Shown piece by piece: positions 26,748 through 36,013 of a stretch of 64,000 bases of DNA. The stretch covers positions 1 through 64,000 of the forward strand of contig NZ_JAFMYU010000001.1 of the NCBI RefSeq assembly GCF_017353255.1, in the 5' to 3' direction. A model generated the notes under the pieces. That model ran no database searches. It saw only the letters and a program-made list of their open reading frames with translations, and had not been told where the DNA came from. Numbering within the stretch: position 1 is the stretch's first letter; every line of letters begins with the position of its first letter. Source of the DNA: Fibrella aquatilis. Lineage in GTDB: Bacteria > Bacteroidota > Bacteroidia > Cytophagales > Spirosomataceae. Made by a program: the position numbers and the translations under genes.

Positions 26748-28603
26748 ACGCCGTAACCGACCTCCTGCAAGCGGCCCCTTTTCGGCCCGTCGCGACCGTC
26801 ACGCCCCGCATTGAGCAGACCATCGGCGCGGATGGCGCCCTGCTGTTGCGGGCCACCGAACCGCTGGCTCCCCACCCGTTGCGCATGACCGAGCGGCTGC
26901 TGCACTGGGCCACCCACACGCCCGACCGGGTGTTTCTGGCCCAGCGCGAACCGGCCCCCGCTGGCAAGTTAGGGCCGTGGCGGCAACTGACCTACGCCCA
27001 GACGCTGACTCAGGTGCTGCGAATTGCCAACTGGCTGCTGACCACCGGTGTGTCGCCCGAGCGGCCTGTTGTGATCTTGTCGGAGAACAGTATCGAGCAT
27101 GGGTTGCTGTGTCTGGCGGCCCTGCACATTGGCGTGCCTGTGTCGGTGATTGCCCCGGCCTATTCGCTGCGTTCCACTGATTTCGAGAAACTGCGCCACG
27201 CCGTCGATCTGCTCACGCCGGGGTTGCTGTTTGCGTCGGATGGGGCTAGCTACGAAAAGGCGTTGCGGGCGGTAGCGGGTACTGCGCCGGTGCTGCTGAT
27301 CCGCCACCCGCCGCCGGGTCTGCACACTACGCTGTTAAGTGAGCTGTTGACCAACAAAAACCCCGATTTTGAGGCTGTAGTGGCTGCTTTTGACCAGATT
27401 CGGCCCGACACGGTGGCTAAGATCCTGTTCACCTCCGGCTCGACGGGGCTGCCCAAAGGCGTGATCAACACCCACGAAAACGTCTGCACTAACTGGCAAC
27501 AGATCACCCAGACGTTTCCATTTATGGCCAACGGTGGCCTGGTGCTGATCGACTGGCTACCGTGGAATCATACGTTTGGCGGTAACCACAACTTCGGCCT
27601 GACGCTCTACAACGGCGGCACGCTCTACATTGACGAGGGCAACCCCACCCCGGCGGGTATCGAAATCACGGTGGCCAACCTCCGCGAATGCCAACCCACG
27701 ATGTACTGCAACGTACCCAGGGGCTTTGCCGACCTTATCCCGCACCTGCGCCGCGACCGGGCACTGCGCGAGCATTTTTTCAGCCACCTGAAGCTCCTGT
27801 TCTACGCTGGGGCGGGCATGCCACAGCACGTCTGGGATGCGCTGGAGGCCCTGGCGGTGGATACGGTGGGCGAAAAAATCGTGATCGCCACAGGTTTAGG
27901 CTGTACCGAAGCCAGCCCGTCGGCCCTGTTTTCGGCCAAAGCAGGCGGGTTTGCAGGACTATTGGGTGTGCCCGTGCCCGCGTTCGACCTGAAGCTGATG
28001 CCGAACGGCGGCAAGCTGGAAGTGCGCTATCGGGGCCGTAACGTGATGCCCGGCTACTGGCGTAACCCCGCCGCTACCGCCGCTGCTTTCGACAACGAGG
28101 GATTCTACCGTACCGGCGATGCGCTCAAATTCGTAGACCCCGAAAACCCCAACGCGGGCATGGTGTTCGACGGGCGCATTGCCGAAGATTTTAAGCTTGA
28201 CACCGGCACGTGGGTGAGCGTGGGTACGTTGCGCGTGAAGCTGATCGAAGCCGGGCGAGGCCTGTTTACCGACGCCGTCATTACCGGTCACGACCGTGCC
28301 TATGTCGGGGCCATCGTGTTTCCCGACCTCAACTACTGTCGCCAGTTGTGCGGCTGCGCAACGCTCACTCTGGACGACGTGGGCAAACAGCCCGTCCTGC
28401 TGGCTGCGCTGGCCGACGTGCTGGGTACGTTGGCCGACAATGGCTCCGGCGGCAGCGCCAGCCAGGTAAAAAAGGCTATTTTCGCCCCGTTCGTGCCGTC
28501 GCTGGATCGCGGCGAAGTCACCGACAAAGGATCAATCAATCAGCGGGCGGTGCTGACCAACCACGCTGAGCTAGTAACAACGATTTATAGTCAATCTTCA
28601 TGA
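26744..28603 (+). CDS. Feruloyl-CoA synthase-like acyl-CoA ligase
   Basis: 619 residues, ANL superfamily. AMP-binding P-loop [10 protein letters not shown] (about 228-237), A5-type motif [10 protein letters not shown], and A7 [10 protein letters not shown] are present. The N-terminal form ([18 protein letters not shown]) and the 620-residue length are those of feruloyl-CoA synthases. It should activate ferulate, coumarate or a related acid with ATP and CoA. The C-terminal Lys region ([18 protein letters not shown]) is intact. Flanked by 4-bp overlaps on both sides. Confidence 0.87.
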   Translation: MNAVTDLLQAAPFRPVATVTPRIEQTIGADGALLLRATEPLAPHPLRMTERLLHWATHTPDRVFLAQREPAPAGKLGPWRQLTYAQTLTQVLRIANWLLTTGVSPERPVVILSENSIEHGLLCLAALHIGVPVSVIAPAYSLRSTDFEKLRHAVDLLTPGLLFASDGASYEKALRAVAGTAPVLLIRHPPPGLHTTLLSELLTNKNPDFEAVVAAFDQIRPDTVAKILFTSGSTGLPKGVINTHENVCTNWQQITQTFPFMANGGLVLIDWLPWNHTFGGNHNFGLTLYNGGTLYIDEGNPTPAGIEITVANLRECQPTMYCNVPRGFADLIPHLRRDRALREHFFSHLKLLFYAGAGMPQHVWDALEALAVDTVGEKIVIATGLGCTEASPSALFSAKAGGFAGLLGVPVPAFDLKLMPNGGKLEVRYRGRNVMPGYWRNPAATAAAFDNEGFYRTGDALKFVDPENPNAGMVFDGRIAEDFKLDTGTWVSVGTLRVKLIEAGRGLFTDAVITGHDRAYVGAIVFPDLNYCRQLCGCATLTLDDVGKQPVLLAALADVLGTLADNGSGGSASQVKKAIFAPFVPSLDRGEVTDKGSINQRAVLTNHAELVTTIYSQSS

Positions 28604-29367
28604 CAATCTCCAACAACACGTTTCTGATTACCGGTGGCGCATCGGGCCTGGGGCTGGCCACCGCCCAAATGATCGTCGACAACGACGGTCATGCCATGCT
28701 GCTCGACATCAACACTCAGGCGGGCGAAGCCGCTGAGGCACAATTGGGTACCAACGCCAAATTTGTTCAGACCGACGTGACGAACGAAGAAAGCGTACAA
28801 AACGCTATTGCGGTGGCTCAAAGCCATTTTGGTGGCCTCCACGGGGCTATCAACTGCGCGGGCATCGGCCCCGCCGAGCGGGTGGTGGGCAAGAACGGTC
28901 CGCACTCGCTGGCCAGTTTCACCAAAACTATCACGGTCAACCTGATTGGCACCTTCAACGTGATCCGGCTGGTGTCGGCGGTGCTGCAAACCAACGAACC
29001 TGGCCCCAGCGGCGAACGGGGTGTGCTGATCGCAACGGCCTCGGTCGCGGCTTTCGACGGGCAGATCGGGCAGGCGGCGTACTCGGCTTCCAAGGGCGGC
29101 ATTGTGGGCATGACCCTGCCCATCGCCCGTGAACTGGCCCGCTTCGGTATCCGGGTCATGACCATTGCTCCCGGTCTGTTTGAAACCCCCCTGCTGGCGG
29201 GCCTGCCCGAAGACGCCAAGGCCTCATTGGGGCAGCAGGTGCCTTTTCCCGCCCGCCTTGGTCAACCCCACGAATACGCTGCACTAGCCAAGCATATCCT
29301 TGATAACCAGATGCTTAACGGCGAAGTCATCCGCCTCGATGGTGCCATTCGTATGGCAGCAAAATAG
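28600..29367 (+). CDS. SDR 3-hydroxyacyl-CoA dehydrogenase (HSD17B10-like)
   Basis: 255 residues. Cofactor loop TGGASGLG (12-19), NAG equivalent NCAG, catalytic Ser ([10 protein letters not shown]) and YSASK. The insert ([16 protein letters not shown]) and C-terminal layout match type II 3-hydroxyacyl-CoA dehydrogenases. It would oxidise the 3-hydroxyacyl-CoA formed by the crotonase, pointing to beta-oxidation-like side-chain shortening; no thiolase is in the operon. Confidence 0.87.
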   Translation: MTISNNTFLITGGASGLGLATAQMIVDNDGHAMLLDINTQAGEAAEAQLGTNAKFVQTDVTNEESVQNAIAVAQSHFGGLHGAINCAGIGPAERVVGKNGPHSLASFTKTITVNLIGTFNVIRLVSAVLQTNEPGPSGERGVLIATASVAAFDGQIGQAAYSASKGGIVGMTLPIARELARFGIRVMTIAPGLFETPLLAGLPEDAKASLGQQVPFPARLGQPHEYAALAKHILDNQMLNGEVIRLDGAIRMAAK

Positions 29368-29390
29368 TGAAAGAGCACCCCCGTAACTCT

Positions 29391-30500
29391 ATGAAAACTC
29401 CTCCCTTCCGCGCCGACCATGTTGGCAGCTTATTACGAACGACGGCCGTTAAAGACAACCGTCAGAAGTGGAAAAATGGCCAACTGCCTGCCGACGAGTT
29501 GCGCGCCATTGAAGATGCCGCCATTGCTGATACCGTAAAAAAACTGGAGTCGACGGGTATGCGGTCCATTACCGATGGCGAGTTCCGGCGCGATTATTTC
29601 CACCTCGATTTTTTGAAAGAACTCGAAGGCGTCAGCGTGACGGGGGGCATCGAGGCCAACCCCAATGCTAAGGTCGCCGAAGACGGTTTTACGCCACCCA
29701 AACTGAGCGTGACGGGCAAGCTCAACCACGTTCACGACATTCAGGTGGCCGATTTTACCTTTCTGAAGTCGGTGGTGAGCCAGACGCCCAAGGTGTCGAT
29801 CCCATCGCCGACGATGGTGCATTTTCGGGGTGGTCGTAAATCCATCGACATCAACTCGTACCCGGACATGGACGAATTCTTCCATGATCTGGCCGCGGCT
29901 TACCGACAGGAAATTGACCACTTGTATAAAGCCGGGCTGCGGTACCTGCAACTCGACGATACCAACCTGGCTTACCTCTGCGACCCCAAGATGCGGGCCG
30001 CCGCCGTAGAGCGGGGCGAAGATCCCAACGAACTGCCCAAAACCTACGCCGCGCTGATCAATTCGGTCATTGATGGCCGCCCCGACGACCTCACGGTGGG
30101 TATTCATCTGTGCCGGGGTAACTACCGCAGCACCTGGTTTGCCGAGGGGGGCTATGAACCCGTGGCCGAAATTCTCTTTAACGCCATCAACGTGGATGCC
30201 TATTTTCTGGAATACGATGACGAGCGTAGCGGTGATTTTGCGCCCCTGCGCTTCGTGCCCGCCAACAAGATGGTGGTGCTGGGCATCGTATCGTCGAAAA
30301 AGCGGGAGCTGGAAAGCATGGATGAACTGGCCAAACGCATTGATGAAGCCGCCCGCTACATGCCGCTGGATAACCTCTGCGTGAGTCCGCAGTGCGGGTT
30401 TTCGAGCACCCACCACGGCAACGATCTCACCCACGACGATCAGTGGCGCAAGATGGAACTGGTGGTGAATACGGCCATAAACGTATGGGGAACGCCATGA
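29391..30500 (+). CDS. MetE-like cobalamin-independent methyltransferase
   Basis: 369 residues, UROD/MetE C-terminal-type barrel (FRADHVGSLLR at the start). Candidate zinc ligands remain: HLC (His and Cys, HLCRGN), a Glu in LEYDDERSGD and a Cys in SPQCGFSSTH. Shorter than full MetE (about 750), so it lacks the N-terminal half. Relatives include YxjG/YxjH. In an aromatic operon it might accept a methyl group from O-demethylation, but that is speculation. ATG 29391 is preferred to an ATG at 29367. Overlaps the next gene by 4 bp. Confidence 0.82.
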   Translation: MKTPPFRADHVGSLLRTTAVKDNRQKWKNGQLPADELRAIEDAAIADTVKKLESTGMRSITDGEFRRDYFHLDFLKELEGVSVTGGIEANPNAKVAEDGFTPPKLSVTGKLNHVHDIQVADFTFLKSVVSQTPKVSIPSPTMVHFRGGRKSIDINSYPDMDEFFHDLAAAYRQEIDHLYKAGLRYLQLDDTNLAYLCDPKMRAAAVERGEDPNELPKTYAALINSVIDGRPDDLTVGIHLCRGNYRSTWFAEGGYEPVAEILFNAINVDAYFLEYDDERSGDFAPLRFVPANKMVVLGIVSSKKRELESMDELAKRIDEAARYMPLDNLCVSPQCGFSSTHHGNDLTHDDQWRKMELVVNTAINVWGTP

Positions 30501-32014
30501 TACATGCCATCCAGCAGCCTTTTCCCGATCCCCAGAAAACGGCCATTATCACGGGTGATCAAGTAACCAGCTATGGCGCATTGCAGGCGACCTCAACGCA
30601 GTTTGCGCGGCTACTGCTGGACGGGCAGGCCGATCTGGCCGAGGCGCGGGTGGCGTTTATGGTCAGCCCCGGCGCCGACTATGTGCGGGTGCAGTGGGGA
30701 ATCTGGCTGGCAGGAGGCGTGGCCGTGCCGCTGTGTACCACTTATCCGCTGGCGTCGTTGCAGTACGTGATCGAAGACACGGAAGCCGGGATTGTGGTGG
30801 TCTCACCTGAATTTGAATCGCTGCTTACTGCGTACGTACAGGCACGGGGACTGCGGTTTATCGTGCTGGGTCGGGAGGAAAACGTGCCTGACAACGTAGC
30901 CAGCGGGGTACTGCCCACCATAGATGACAGTCGGCGGGCGATGATTTTGTACACCAGCGGCACGACGAATTTGCCCAAAGGGGTAGTCACCACCCACGCC
31001 GCCATCGACGCGCAGGTAACTACGTTGCTCGATGCCTGGGCCTATTCCGATGCCGACTATAGCCTCTGCTGCCTGCCGCTGCACCACGTGCATGGGATTA
31101 TCAACGTGGTGTCGTGTACGCTTCGGGCGGGGGGGACGGTGGCGTTTTTGCCCCATTTTTCGGCCGCGGCTGTCTTCGACTGGTTCGAGAAAACGGCTAA
31201 TGCAGGCCACGTGGGCGTGTTTATGGCCGTACCGACCATTTATTTCAAGCTCATCGCCTATTTCGAGACACTCAGTAACGACCAGCAAATGAGGCTGACG
31301 GCCAGTCTGAACACATTCCGGCTGATGGTGTCGGGTTCGGCGGCGTTGCCTGTGTCAGTCATGGAAAAATGGGAAACCATCAGTGGCCACCGCCTGCTCG
31401 AACGCTACGGCATGACCGAACTGGGTATGGCCATCAGCAACCCCTACCAGGGCGAACGCCGTGCCGGACACATTGGCCAGCCACTCCCCGGCGTCGGCAT
31501 CCGGCTTGTGAATGATGCTGGTCATGCGCTTGTTGCGGGCGACGCTTCGCCCGGAGAGATTCAGGTGCGGGGTGCCAATTTATTTCTGGAGTACTGGCGC
31601 AAGCCCACGGCCACCGCCGAGGCCTTTACTGCCGATGGCTGGTTCAAAACCGGCGACGTGGCGGTGCTGGAGGACGGGTATTACCGGATGCTGGGCCGCA
31701 GTTCCATCGACATTATCAAGTCGGGGGGGTACAAACTCTCGGCGCTGGAGATCGAGGAGGTGCTGCGCACCCATCCCGACATTGCCGATTGCAGCGTGGT
31801 GGGCATCGACAACGACGAGTGGGGCGAACTGGTAGTGGCGGCCCTGGTAGTCAGCAACCCCCAGCTCGACACGGGCGTGCTGAACACCTGGCTGCGCGAA
31901 CGGATGCCCGCCTACAAAGTGCCCCGTCGCTACCTGATCGTGGCCGAACTGCCGCGCAACGCCATGGGGAAAGTGACCAAAAATGACCTGAAAAAAATGT
32001 TCCAACTCACTTAA
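30497..32014 (+). CDS. matB: Malonyl-CoA synthetase-like acyl-CoA ligase
   Basis: 505 residues. AMP-binding P-loop TSGTTNLPKG, A5 motif RYGMTELGMAISNPYQGERR (the MatB/ACSF3 form), A7 WFKTGDVA, A8 GRSSIDIIKSGGYK and the C-terminal catalytic Lys in GKVTKNDLKK. MatB enzymes make malonyl-CoA from malonate, ATP and CoA. Position next to madLM supports malonate as substrate. Starts at ATG 30497, overlapping the MetE-like stop by 4 bp. Confidence 0.87.
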   Translation: MIHAIQQPFPDPQKTAIITGDQVTSYGALQATSTQFARLLLDGQADLAEARVAFMVSPGADYVRVQWGIWLAGGVAVPLCTTYPLASLQYVIEDTEAGIVVVSPEFESLLTAYVQARGLRFIVLGREENVPDNVASGVLPTIDDSRRAMILYTSGTTNLPKGVVTTHAAIDAQVTTLLDAWAYSDADYSLCCLPLHHVHGIINVVSCTLRAGGTVAFLPHFSAAAVFDWFEKTANAGHVGVFMAVPTIYFKLIAYFETLSNDQQMRLTASLNTFRLMVSGSAALPVSVMEKWETISGHRLLERYGMTELGMAISNPYQGERRAGHIGQPLPGVGIRLVNDAGHALVAGDASPGEIQVRGANLFLEYWRKPTATAEAFTADGWFKTGDVAVLEDGYYRMLGRSSIDIIKSGGYKLSALEIEEVLRTHPDIADCSVVGIDNDEWGELVVAALVVSNPQLDTGVLNTWLRERMPAYKVPRRYLIVAELPRNAMGKVTKNDLKKMFQLT

Positions 32015-32029
32015 ACCAACCCCGTAATC

Positions 32030-32395
32030 ATGCTTTTTAGAGGTGTTGCCCTGCTGGCGGGCTGTTTCATAGCTGGTCAGCTATTGGGCGAAACCCTGGG
32101 TCGGCTTATTCACATCGACGCCAATGTGGGCGGGGTGGGCTTTGCCATGCTGCTCTTGATTTTTGCCCAAAACTGGCTGGAAAGGCGCAACCTGCTCAAC
32201 CCTCAGCTGGCCAGCGGTATTCTTTTCTGGAGCAGCATGTACATCCCCGTCATTGTGGCTATGTCGTCGGTGCAAAATGTGCGGGTAGCGGTGTCGAGTG
32301 GGTTTATTGCCTTGCTGGCGGGGGTGATTCCGGTGCTTATCTGTGTAGCCTTGGTGCCTGTGCTGGCTAAATCGGCCCAAAAAACAACCCTTTGA
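32030..32395 (+). CDS. madL: Malonate transporter subunit MadL
   Basis: 121 residues, four hydrophobic segments. LGRLIHIDANVGGVGFAMLLLI is characteristic of MadL. It forms the malonate:Na+ symporter with MadM, whose ATG overlaps its stop by 1 bp (TGATG). Confidence 0.9.
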   Translation: MLFRGVALLAGCFIAGQLLGETLGRLIHIDANVGGVGFAMLLLIFAQNWLERRNLLNPQLASGILFWSSMYIPVIVAMSSVQNVRVAVSSGFIALLAGVIPVLICVALVPVLAKSAQKTTL

Positions 32396-33156
32396 TGGAC
32401 TACATTACCACCCTGCTGGTCAAAAACGGACTGATCGTCGCCTTTCTGTTTATCGGACTGGTCTGCTATTCCGCCGACTGGCTTTCTGCCCACCTGACCC
32501 GCAACAAACTGCCCGGTTCGGCCATCGCGATCTTCGTTGGGCTGGTGCTGGCCTACGTGGGTGGTACGCTCACGGGCGGCAACAAAGGCCTGGCCGACAG
32601 CAAGCCCTTCAGTGGCCTCGAACTCATGGGCGGGCCAATGTTGCGCGACTTCGCCATCGTCTCCACGGCCATGGGTGTCAGCTTTGGCGTAGTCCGAAAA
32701 ACGGGCCTGGCTGGGGTAATTTCGCTGTTTATCGGCGTGGTGCTCACGTTCACCTGCGGGGCCATTATTGCCCGCTGCATGGGCTACACCGACGCCAGAA
32801 GCATCACCACCATTGGCGCAGGCGCCTGCACGTTTGTGGTCGGCCCGGTGACAGGGGCCGCCATCGGTGCCTCGTCCGACGTGATTGCCAACAGCATCGC
32901 GGCGGGGCTGGTGAAGTCGATCCTGGTTACGATTGGCACCCCGCTTGTTGCCCGGTACATAGGCCTCAACAACCCCGCCACGGCCATGATCTTCGGCGGG
33001 CTGCTGGGTAGCACCAGTGGCGTAGCTGCTGGACTGGCCGCCACCGACCCTAAACTGGTGCCCTACGGAGCCATGACGGCCACCTTCTACACCGGTCTGG
33101 GCTGTCTGCTCTGCCCGTCGGTGCTGTATCTACTGGTAAAACTTTTAATAATGTAG
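32395..33156 (+). CDS. madM: Malonate transporter subunit MadM
   Basis: 253 residues, about eight hydrophobic segments. Glycine-rich KTGLAGVISLFIGVV and the VVGPVTGAAIGASSDVIA segment fit MadM. ATG 32395 is used; a TTG three bases earlier also opens the frame. Together with MadL imports malonate, here for the MatB-like ligase. Unlike the classical mad cluster, no malonate decarboxylase genes are nearby. Confidence 0.9.
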   Translation: MDYITTLLVKNGLIVAFLFIGLVCYSADWLSAHLTRNKLPGSAIAIFVGLVLAYVGGTLTGGNKGLADSKPFSGLELMGGPMLRDFAIVSTAMGVSFGVVRKTGLAGVISLFIGVVLTFTCGAIIARCMGYTDARSITTIGAGACTFVVGPVTGAAIGASSDVIANSIAAGLVKSILVTIGTPLVARYIGLNNPATAMIFGGLLGSTSGVAAGLAATDPKLVPYGAMTATFYTGLGCLLCPSVLYLLVKLLIM

Positions 33157-33168
33157 TAGGCTCCCCCT

Positions 33169-34038
33169 ATGATTGATCTGGACAAAATCGTCGCCATCGA
33201 CGTACATACCCACGCCGAAGTGTCGTGCAAACAGCCGCACGACGACTACCGCCCCGAATTCGACGAGGCCTTTGCCCGGTATTTTAAATCGAGCCACCGG
33301 CCTACCATTCAGGAAACGGCTGCCTACTACCGCGACCAGCAGATGGCCTTTGTCATGTTCACCATCGACTCGGAGCACGAAACCGGCAGGCGGCGCATTC
33401 CCAACGAAGAAGTAGCCGAAGCGGCCATGGAAAACGCCGACGTCATGATCGCCTTCGCCAGCATTGACCCCCACAAAGGCCGGATGGGCGCGCGCGAAGC
33501 CAAACGGCTGATCGAAGACTATGGGGTGAAAGGCTTCAAATTCCACCCCACGGTGCAGGGCTTCTACCCCAACGACCGCATGGCTTACCACCTCTACGAA
33601 GTCATTGCCGGGGCCGGACTGCCCATGCTGTTTCATTCGGGGCATTCGGGGTTTGGGTCGGGTGTGCGGGGTGGGGGAGGGCTGCGGCTGGAATACTCCA
33701 ACCCCATTCACCTCGACGACGTGGCCATTGATTTCCCTGATGCGCCCATCATCATTGCGCACCCTTCGTGGCCGTGGCAGGACGAAGCCCTGTCGGTAGC
33801 CATGCACAAGCCCAACGTCTACATCGACCTGAGTGGCTGGTCGCCGAAGTATTTTCCGTCGCAGCTGGTGCAATACGCCAACACGCAGCTAAAACACCGG
33901 GTGCTGTTTGGTACCGATTTTCCGCTCATTACGCCCGAACGCTGGCTGAAAGATTTCGAGGTAGCGGGCTTCAAAGAGGAGGTTAAACCGTTGATTTTGA
34001 AGGAGAACGCTAGTAAGCTGCTAGGGCTGGCTTCCTGA
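33169..34038 (+). CDS. Amidohydrolase-family decarboxylase/hydrolase (ACMSD-like)
   Basis: 289 residues. Metal ligands: HTH (DVHTHAE), a His in FKFHPTVQG, His in IIIAHPSW and Asp in FGTDFPL. This is the ACMSD/gamma-resorcylate decarboxylase branch (amidohydrolase_2). It could decarboxylate an aromatic or unsaturated acid or cleave a C-C bond. Last gene of the operon, 12 bp after madM. Confidence 0.85.
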   Translation: MIDLDKIVAIDVHTHAEVSCKQPHDDYRPEFDEAFARYFKSSHRPTIQETAAYYRDQQMAFVMFTIDSEHETGRRRIPNEEVAEAAMENADVMIAFASIDPHKGRMGAREAKRLIEDYGVKGFKFHPTVQGFYPNDRMAYHLYEVIAGAGLPMLFHSGHSGFGSGVRGGGGLRLEYSNPIHLDDVAIDFPDAPIIIAHPSWPWQDEALSVAMHKPNVYIDLSGWSPKYFPSQLVQYANTQLKHRVLFGTDFPLITPERWLKDFEVAGFKEEVKPLILKENASKLLGLAS

Positions 34039-34068
34039 TGATCCGGGCAGTATGCGGGCACCAATCAA

Positions 34069-34881
34069 TTAGCACTGCACCGTTACCAGTAGAAACGTTG
34101 CTGGTATGGATGTCCTGCTGGGACTGGAACTTTTGTTTTGGCTGGTAAACAGATCGGTCAATTCCTGGTGCAGTTCCTGCGCTTTCCCGTTTGCCTCGGC
34201 GGCGGTAAAGGCGTTCATGGTGGGGCCGTAGTAGTTTTTGAATCTATTTAAAAACTCGGACGGCGCGAAGGAGGCAATAAACGTAAAGATTTCTCTGCTG
34301 AAGGCTATGGCCTCTTTGGCTATACCGGCCTTCCCGAAGCGCTCAATCACGTGGTCTTCCATGCCCCAGAGCATCGGGCTAACAAATCCGTCGGGCGGTG
34401 GTGGCGTATAGGCCGAACTAATCCTGAGCGTCTGAGCCACCAGTGTAGGGTCACCGGGAATCCAGTTGCCCATTACGATGCGACCACCGGGGCGGGTAAC
34501 GCGCACCATTTCGCGGGCTACATCGAAGGGTTTTGGGGCGAACATAGCCCCAAAAATGCTCACTACCAGGTCGAACGAATGATCGGACAGGTCGTGCAAA
34601 TCGCAGGCATCGCCTTCCTGGAAGCGCAGGTTGGTAAGCCCAGCCTCTTTGGCCCGTTTGCTGCCTGCCTCCACCAAGTTTTGTGCAATATCCACGCCCA
34701 GGACGGTGGCACCCAGTTGGGCTTCAGGTAGGGCGGTGGTACCATCGCCACAGCCGAGGTCAAGGACAGAAAGTCCCGGCTTGATGCCCAGTTTGGCCAC
34801 GAGCGCCTCTCCGCTCTCGCGCATACAGGCGGCGAGTTTGGTAAAATCACCTTTTTCCCACAATGCTTTGTTCGGATTCAT
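34069..34881 (-). CDS. Class I SAM-dependent methyltransferase
   Basis: 270 residues. Motif I VLDLGCGDGTTALP, motif II GVDIA, post-motif FDLVVSIFGAMFAPKP. It resembles the ubiE/Coq5-like small-molecule methyltransferases of the type often near aromatic operons. Convergent with the amidohydrolase gene over about 30 bp. Substrate unknown. Confidence 0.85.
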   Translation of the reverse strand: MNPNKALWEKGDFTKLAACMRESGEALVAKLGIKPGLSVLDLGCGDGTTALPEAQLGATVLGVDIAQNLVEAGSKRAKEAGLTNLRFQEGDACDLHDLSDHSFDLVVSIFGAMFAPKPFDVAREMVRVTRPGGRIVMGNWIPGDPTLVAQTLRISSAYTPPPPDGFVSPMLWGMEDHVIERFGKAGIAKEAIAFSREIFTFIASFAPSEFLNRFKNYYGPTMNAFTAAEANGKAQELHQELTDLFTSQNKSSSPSRTSIPATFLLVTVQC

Positions 34882-35097
34882 ATCGGTAGCTGGTTTAGGA
34901 CTGTAAATAGACTGACATTTTTTTGCCTATCCACTAGTTATATAGGTCAACTGTGTGAACGGTACTGGTTTACTATACTGATTGTCAATGCGTTGATTTA
35001 GTTAGAAAATAGTAAGCGGCAGCGGGTGATAAATGAGCCATAATGTGATTAAGGAGTATCGGGCCTGCTAGTGGGTTCGTTTAATCAGATCATGCTC

Positions 35098-35184
35098 ATG
35101 AAAAAGCCACCTATCAAACTATTGCTTATAGCCGCCTGCCTAATCACAATCTGCTGCCTGTATATGCTGTTTGGCCGCAGCTAA
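35098..35184 (+). CDS. Tiny membrane peptide
   Basis: 28 codons (MKKPPIKLLLIAACLITI then CCLYMLFGRS), one hydrophobic helix after a basic start. ATG 35092 would add two residues. No family recognised; reads as the first of three short ORFs in a row. Low certainty that it is translated. Confidence 0.35.
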   Translation: MKKPPIKLLLIAACLITICCLYMLFGRS

Positions 35185-35209
35185 GACTCACTCATTAACG
35201 CATAGGACC

Positions 35210-35410
35210 ATGAACATCTGGAACATTCAGGAGTATGAAGGCGACGGCGCCAGCTGTCCCATTACGCCAGTGAACCTGCCCTGGTACAAGCAGGTAGCCT
35301 TATTTTTCTTTCGGTTTGGCATTTGCCCGCTTTGCATCACCAGTAGCGTGGGGTACAGTCTGCTGCGTGGAATGCGTAAATTAACCGCCCGTAAGTCTGC
35401 CACCCACTGA
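35210..35410 (+). CDS. Small membrane protein with CPLC motif
   Basis: 66 residues from ATG 35210. It has a hydrophobic segment (VALFFFRFGICPLCITSSVGY) with a CPLC pair. No family recognised. Follows a tiny peptide ORF and precedes another small ORF on the same strand. Confidence 0.5.
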   Translation: MNIWNIQEYEGDGASCPITPVNLPWYKQVALFFFRFGICPLCITSSVGYSLLRGMRKLTARKSATH

Positions 35411-35424
35411 CCAGCTCACCCCAC

Positions 35425-35655
35425 ATGACCACCGCAACAACGCCGTCTGATCAACACGTGTTAGCGCAGCTACGGGCCAATGAGCCGACCGGCTTCACGT
35501 TTCTCTACCGCCTGCTCACGGCCCTGTTTTTCCAGCGTAAATCCATCGATACGGCCGGTTACGCCAACCGGCACACGGCCCAGAACCAGAAGTACAAATG
35601 CCTGGAGCAAGCCCGCCGCCATGGCCGCGACCTGCTCCGGCAGCACGACGACTGA
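35425..35655 (+). CDS. Hypothetical protein overlapping an antisense AhpD-like gene
   Basis: 76 residues, basic, no signal peptide (FLYRLLTALFFQRKS; then KYKCLEQARRHGRDLLRQ). Its 3' half lies antisense to the reading frame of the carboxymuconolactone decarboxylase-like gene. Since that gene loses family similarity exactly in the overlap, this ORF may be the real gene there. Confidence 0.45.
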   Translation: MTTATTPSDQHVLAQLRANEPTGFTFLYRLLTALFFQRKSIDTAGYANRHTAQNQKYKCLEQARRHGRDLLRQHDD

Positions 35656-35929
35656 GCGGTGCCTGCTCGGCCGCAATCATAACAGCTTCGGCGATTTCAG
35701 CGGGGGTAACGCCCAGCCGTTTGGCCGCCCGCACGTGCTGGTCAATGCAGTAGGCGCATTGAGCCGTGAGCGAGGCCGCCACGGCCATCAACTCCCGGTA
35801 TTTGCGGGGAATCTGACCGTCTTCACGCTCGATGCTGTGGTCGAACGCCAGCCATACCTGGGCTTCGGGTGGGGAAAGGCTCACGAGTTTGGGGTCCCTT
35901 TTGAGGTCGGCCGGTTCCTGATACGTCAT
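35516..35929 (-). pseudogene. Truncated carboxymuconolactone decarboxylase (AhpD-like) gene
   Basis: The first 88 residues are a good CMD-family start (DLKRDPKLVSLSPPEAQVW, IPRKYRELMAVAASLTAQCAYCIDQHVRAA with redox CxxC, then GVTPAEIAEAVMIAA). The expected ending (a helix of the form LRAGAAxTHGxH) is missing; after about 35665 the frame runs on through antisense of another ORF with low-complexity RRAAGAGRGHGGG. The gene appears truncated by a rearrangement. Confidence 0.65.
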
Positions 35930-36013
35930 GAAAAGGTGTTTTCTCCTTTATCCCGTATCCACGCTTTTATCATCTTCCGGGTGTTGCCAGCATGAGAAAA
36001 ATAATCCGAACGC

